DNA of 6,803 nt from Deferribacteres bacterium. Lineage in GTDB: Bacteria; Nitrospirota; Thermodesulfovibrionia; UBA6902. Of the stretch, positions 6,261-6,803 are shown in pieces. The stretch spans positions 1 to 6,803 of the forward strand of contig JAADFS010000094.1 in assembly GCA_013152795.1 (NCBI GenBank), written 5' to 3'. The first letter of the stretch is position 1. Every line of letters begins with the position of its first letter. The notes beneath the pieces are model-generated. The model searched no databases and had not been told where the DNA came from. It worked only from the letters and a program-made list of their open reading frames with translations. The position numbers were made by a program, and so were the translations under genes.

Positions 6261-6639
6261 TGAGATTGCCGCTGTTGCGGATTTTTACTCATTCGGCACC
6301 AATGACCTTACACAGACGGTCTACGGCCTTTCAAGGGACGATGCGGGAAGGTTCCTGCCGTTTTATGTGGAAAACGGGATACTGAAAGAGGACCCGTTTA
6401 TTTCCATTGACATTGAGGGGGTCGGCTCCTTTATGAAGATTGCGGTGGAAAAGGGAAGGAAGGTCAAAAAGAATCTCAAGCTCGGAATTTGCGGCGAGCA
6501 CGGCGGAGAACCGAGGTCTGTCGAGTTCTGCCACAATATCGGGCTTGATTATGTGAGCTGTTCGCCTTACAGGGTTCCTATTGCAAGGTTTGCAGCAGCA
6601 CAGGCTGCGATAAAGGGCAAAAAGAAGAAAAAGAAATAA
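6223..6639 (+). pseudogene. ppdK: Pyruvate phosphate dikinase, C-terminal 138 residues, out of frame with its N-terminus
   Basis: This is the rest of the PPDK TIM barrel, displaced into another frame. It begins with TMIELPRACVTSDEI, followed by FYSFGTNDLTQTVYGLSRDDAG, the conserved LGICGEHGGEPRSVEFC and YVSCSPYRVPIARFAAAQAA. These contain the counterparts of C. symbiosum M743, E745, N768, D769 and the acid/base C831 that bind and process pyruvate/PEP; the E-to-N distance (23 residues) is exactly conserved. There is no ribosome binding site or start of its own, so it would not be made separately unless the frameshift is an artefact or is bypassed. The end is unusual: a run of six lysines in a row (GKKKKKK) before the TAA at 6637-6639. 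No further damage is seen, which argues that the frameshift is recent or not real. A strong terminator follows 9 bp on. Confidence 0.88.
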
Positions 6640-6648
6640 ACGGTTATC

Positions 6649-6688
6649 AGGCCGGCGGGAAAGCATACCCGCCGGCTTTTATTTTTTT
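6649..6688 (+). terminator. Intrinsic terminator of ppdK
   Basis: GCCGGCGGG (6651-6659) pairs perfectly with CCCGCCGGC (6668-6676) around the 8-nt loop AAAGCATA, and the stem is followed at once by TTTTATTTTTTT (6677-6688). The GC-rich 9-bp stem plus T-tract is a textbook rho-independent terminator. It lies between convergent genes; on the minus strand the sequence after the stem is also fairly T-rich, so it may act weakly for the PEP-CTERM gene too. Confidence 0.93.
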
Positions 6689-6713
6689 ATGTGTTGGTAC
6701 ACGGATTTTGTTC

Positions 6714-6803
6714 TCAGAGGCTTTTCTTCCTTTTCTTCCGGTAATATCCCATTGCCAGCGTTGCACCACCGGCTAAAAAGAGCAAGGAGCTTACAGGTTC
6801 GGG
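6714..6803 (-). CDS. PEP-CTERM sorting domain protein, C-terminal 29 residues
   Basis: The minus strand enters at the right edge and reads PEP, then a hydrophobic segment (SSLLFLAGGATLAMGYY), then a basic tail RKKRKKSL and a TGA at 6716-6714. The order Pro-Glu-Pro, one membrane helix, cluster of Arg/Lys at the very C-terminus is the PEP-CTERM signature. In known systems an exosortase recognises this tail on exported proteins and removes it as the protein is placed at the surface, often along with exopolysaccharide. The rest of the protein, including any signal peptide and passenger domain, lies outside the window, so its own role is unknown. The frame is open to the edge. It converges on ppdK. 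A short chance match is conceivable but all three parts of the signature are present in the right order directly before a stop. Confidence 0.8.
   Translation of the reverse strand, partial: PEPVSSLLFLAGGATLAMGYYRKKRKKSL

Overview
This 6.8 kb window is an ordinary bacterial chromosomal segment with housekeeping genes. In order it holds the 5' part of a YggS-type pyridoxal-phosphate homeostasis gene (minus strand, cut by the left edge), glyQ and glyS (plus strand; the two subunits of heterotetrameric bacterial glycyl-tRNA synthetase), a pyruvate phosphate dikinase gene ppdK (plus strand) broken by one frameshift, a strong intrinsic terminator, and the last 29 codons of a PEP-CTERM surface-protein gene (minus strand, cut by the right edge).

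The organism is probably a Gram-negative, likely anaerobic bacterium of the Nitrospirota or Desulfobacterota (former Deltaproteobacteria) type. The arguments are the two-subunit GlyQ/GlyS enzyme, a PPDK gene, a PEP-CTERM tail (which implies an exosortase system) and moderate GC content. This placement is an inference without a database search. All genes except the frameshifted one look intact and share similar codon use, so nothing suggests horizontal transfer.

Layout: yggS and glyQ diverge from a 293 bp intergenic region. It carries a hairpin, an array of four 7-bp repeats (TGAACYN), a perfect 9-bp inverted repeat and a plausible sigma-70 promoter for glyQ. glyQ and glyS are co-directional, 64 bp apart, and probably co-transcribed. 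A 233 bp gap before ppdK carries a second heptamer array in the opposite orientation, a promoter, a consensus DnaA box just downstream of it and a good ribosome binding site. A roughly 30 bp hairpin-forming sequence occurs twice, each time starting two bases after a stop codon (glyQ, then glyS).

Functionally, GlyQ and GlyS charge tRNA-Gly, and PPDK interconverts pyruvate and phosphoenolpyruvate using ATP/Pi or AMP/PPi. YggS buffers free PLP. The most noteworthy observations are the frameshift directly before the PPDK pyruvate-binding residues, the paired post-stop elements, the dispersed heptamer arrays, the DnaA box, and the PEP-CTERM tail at the edge. I see no unfamiliar multi-gene system here.
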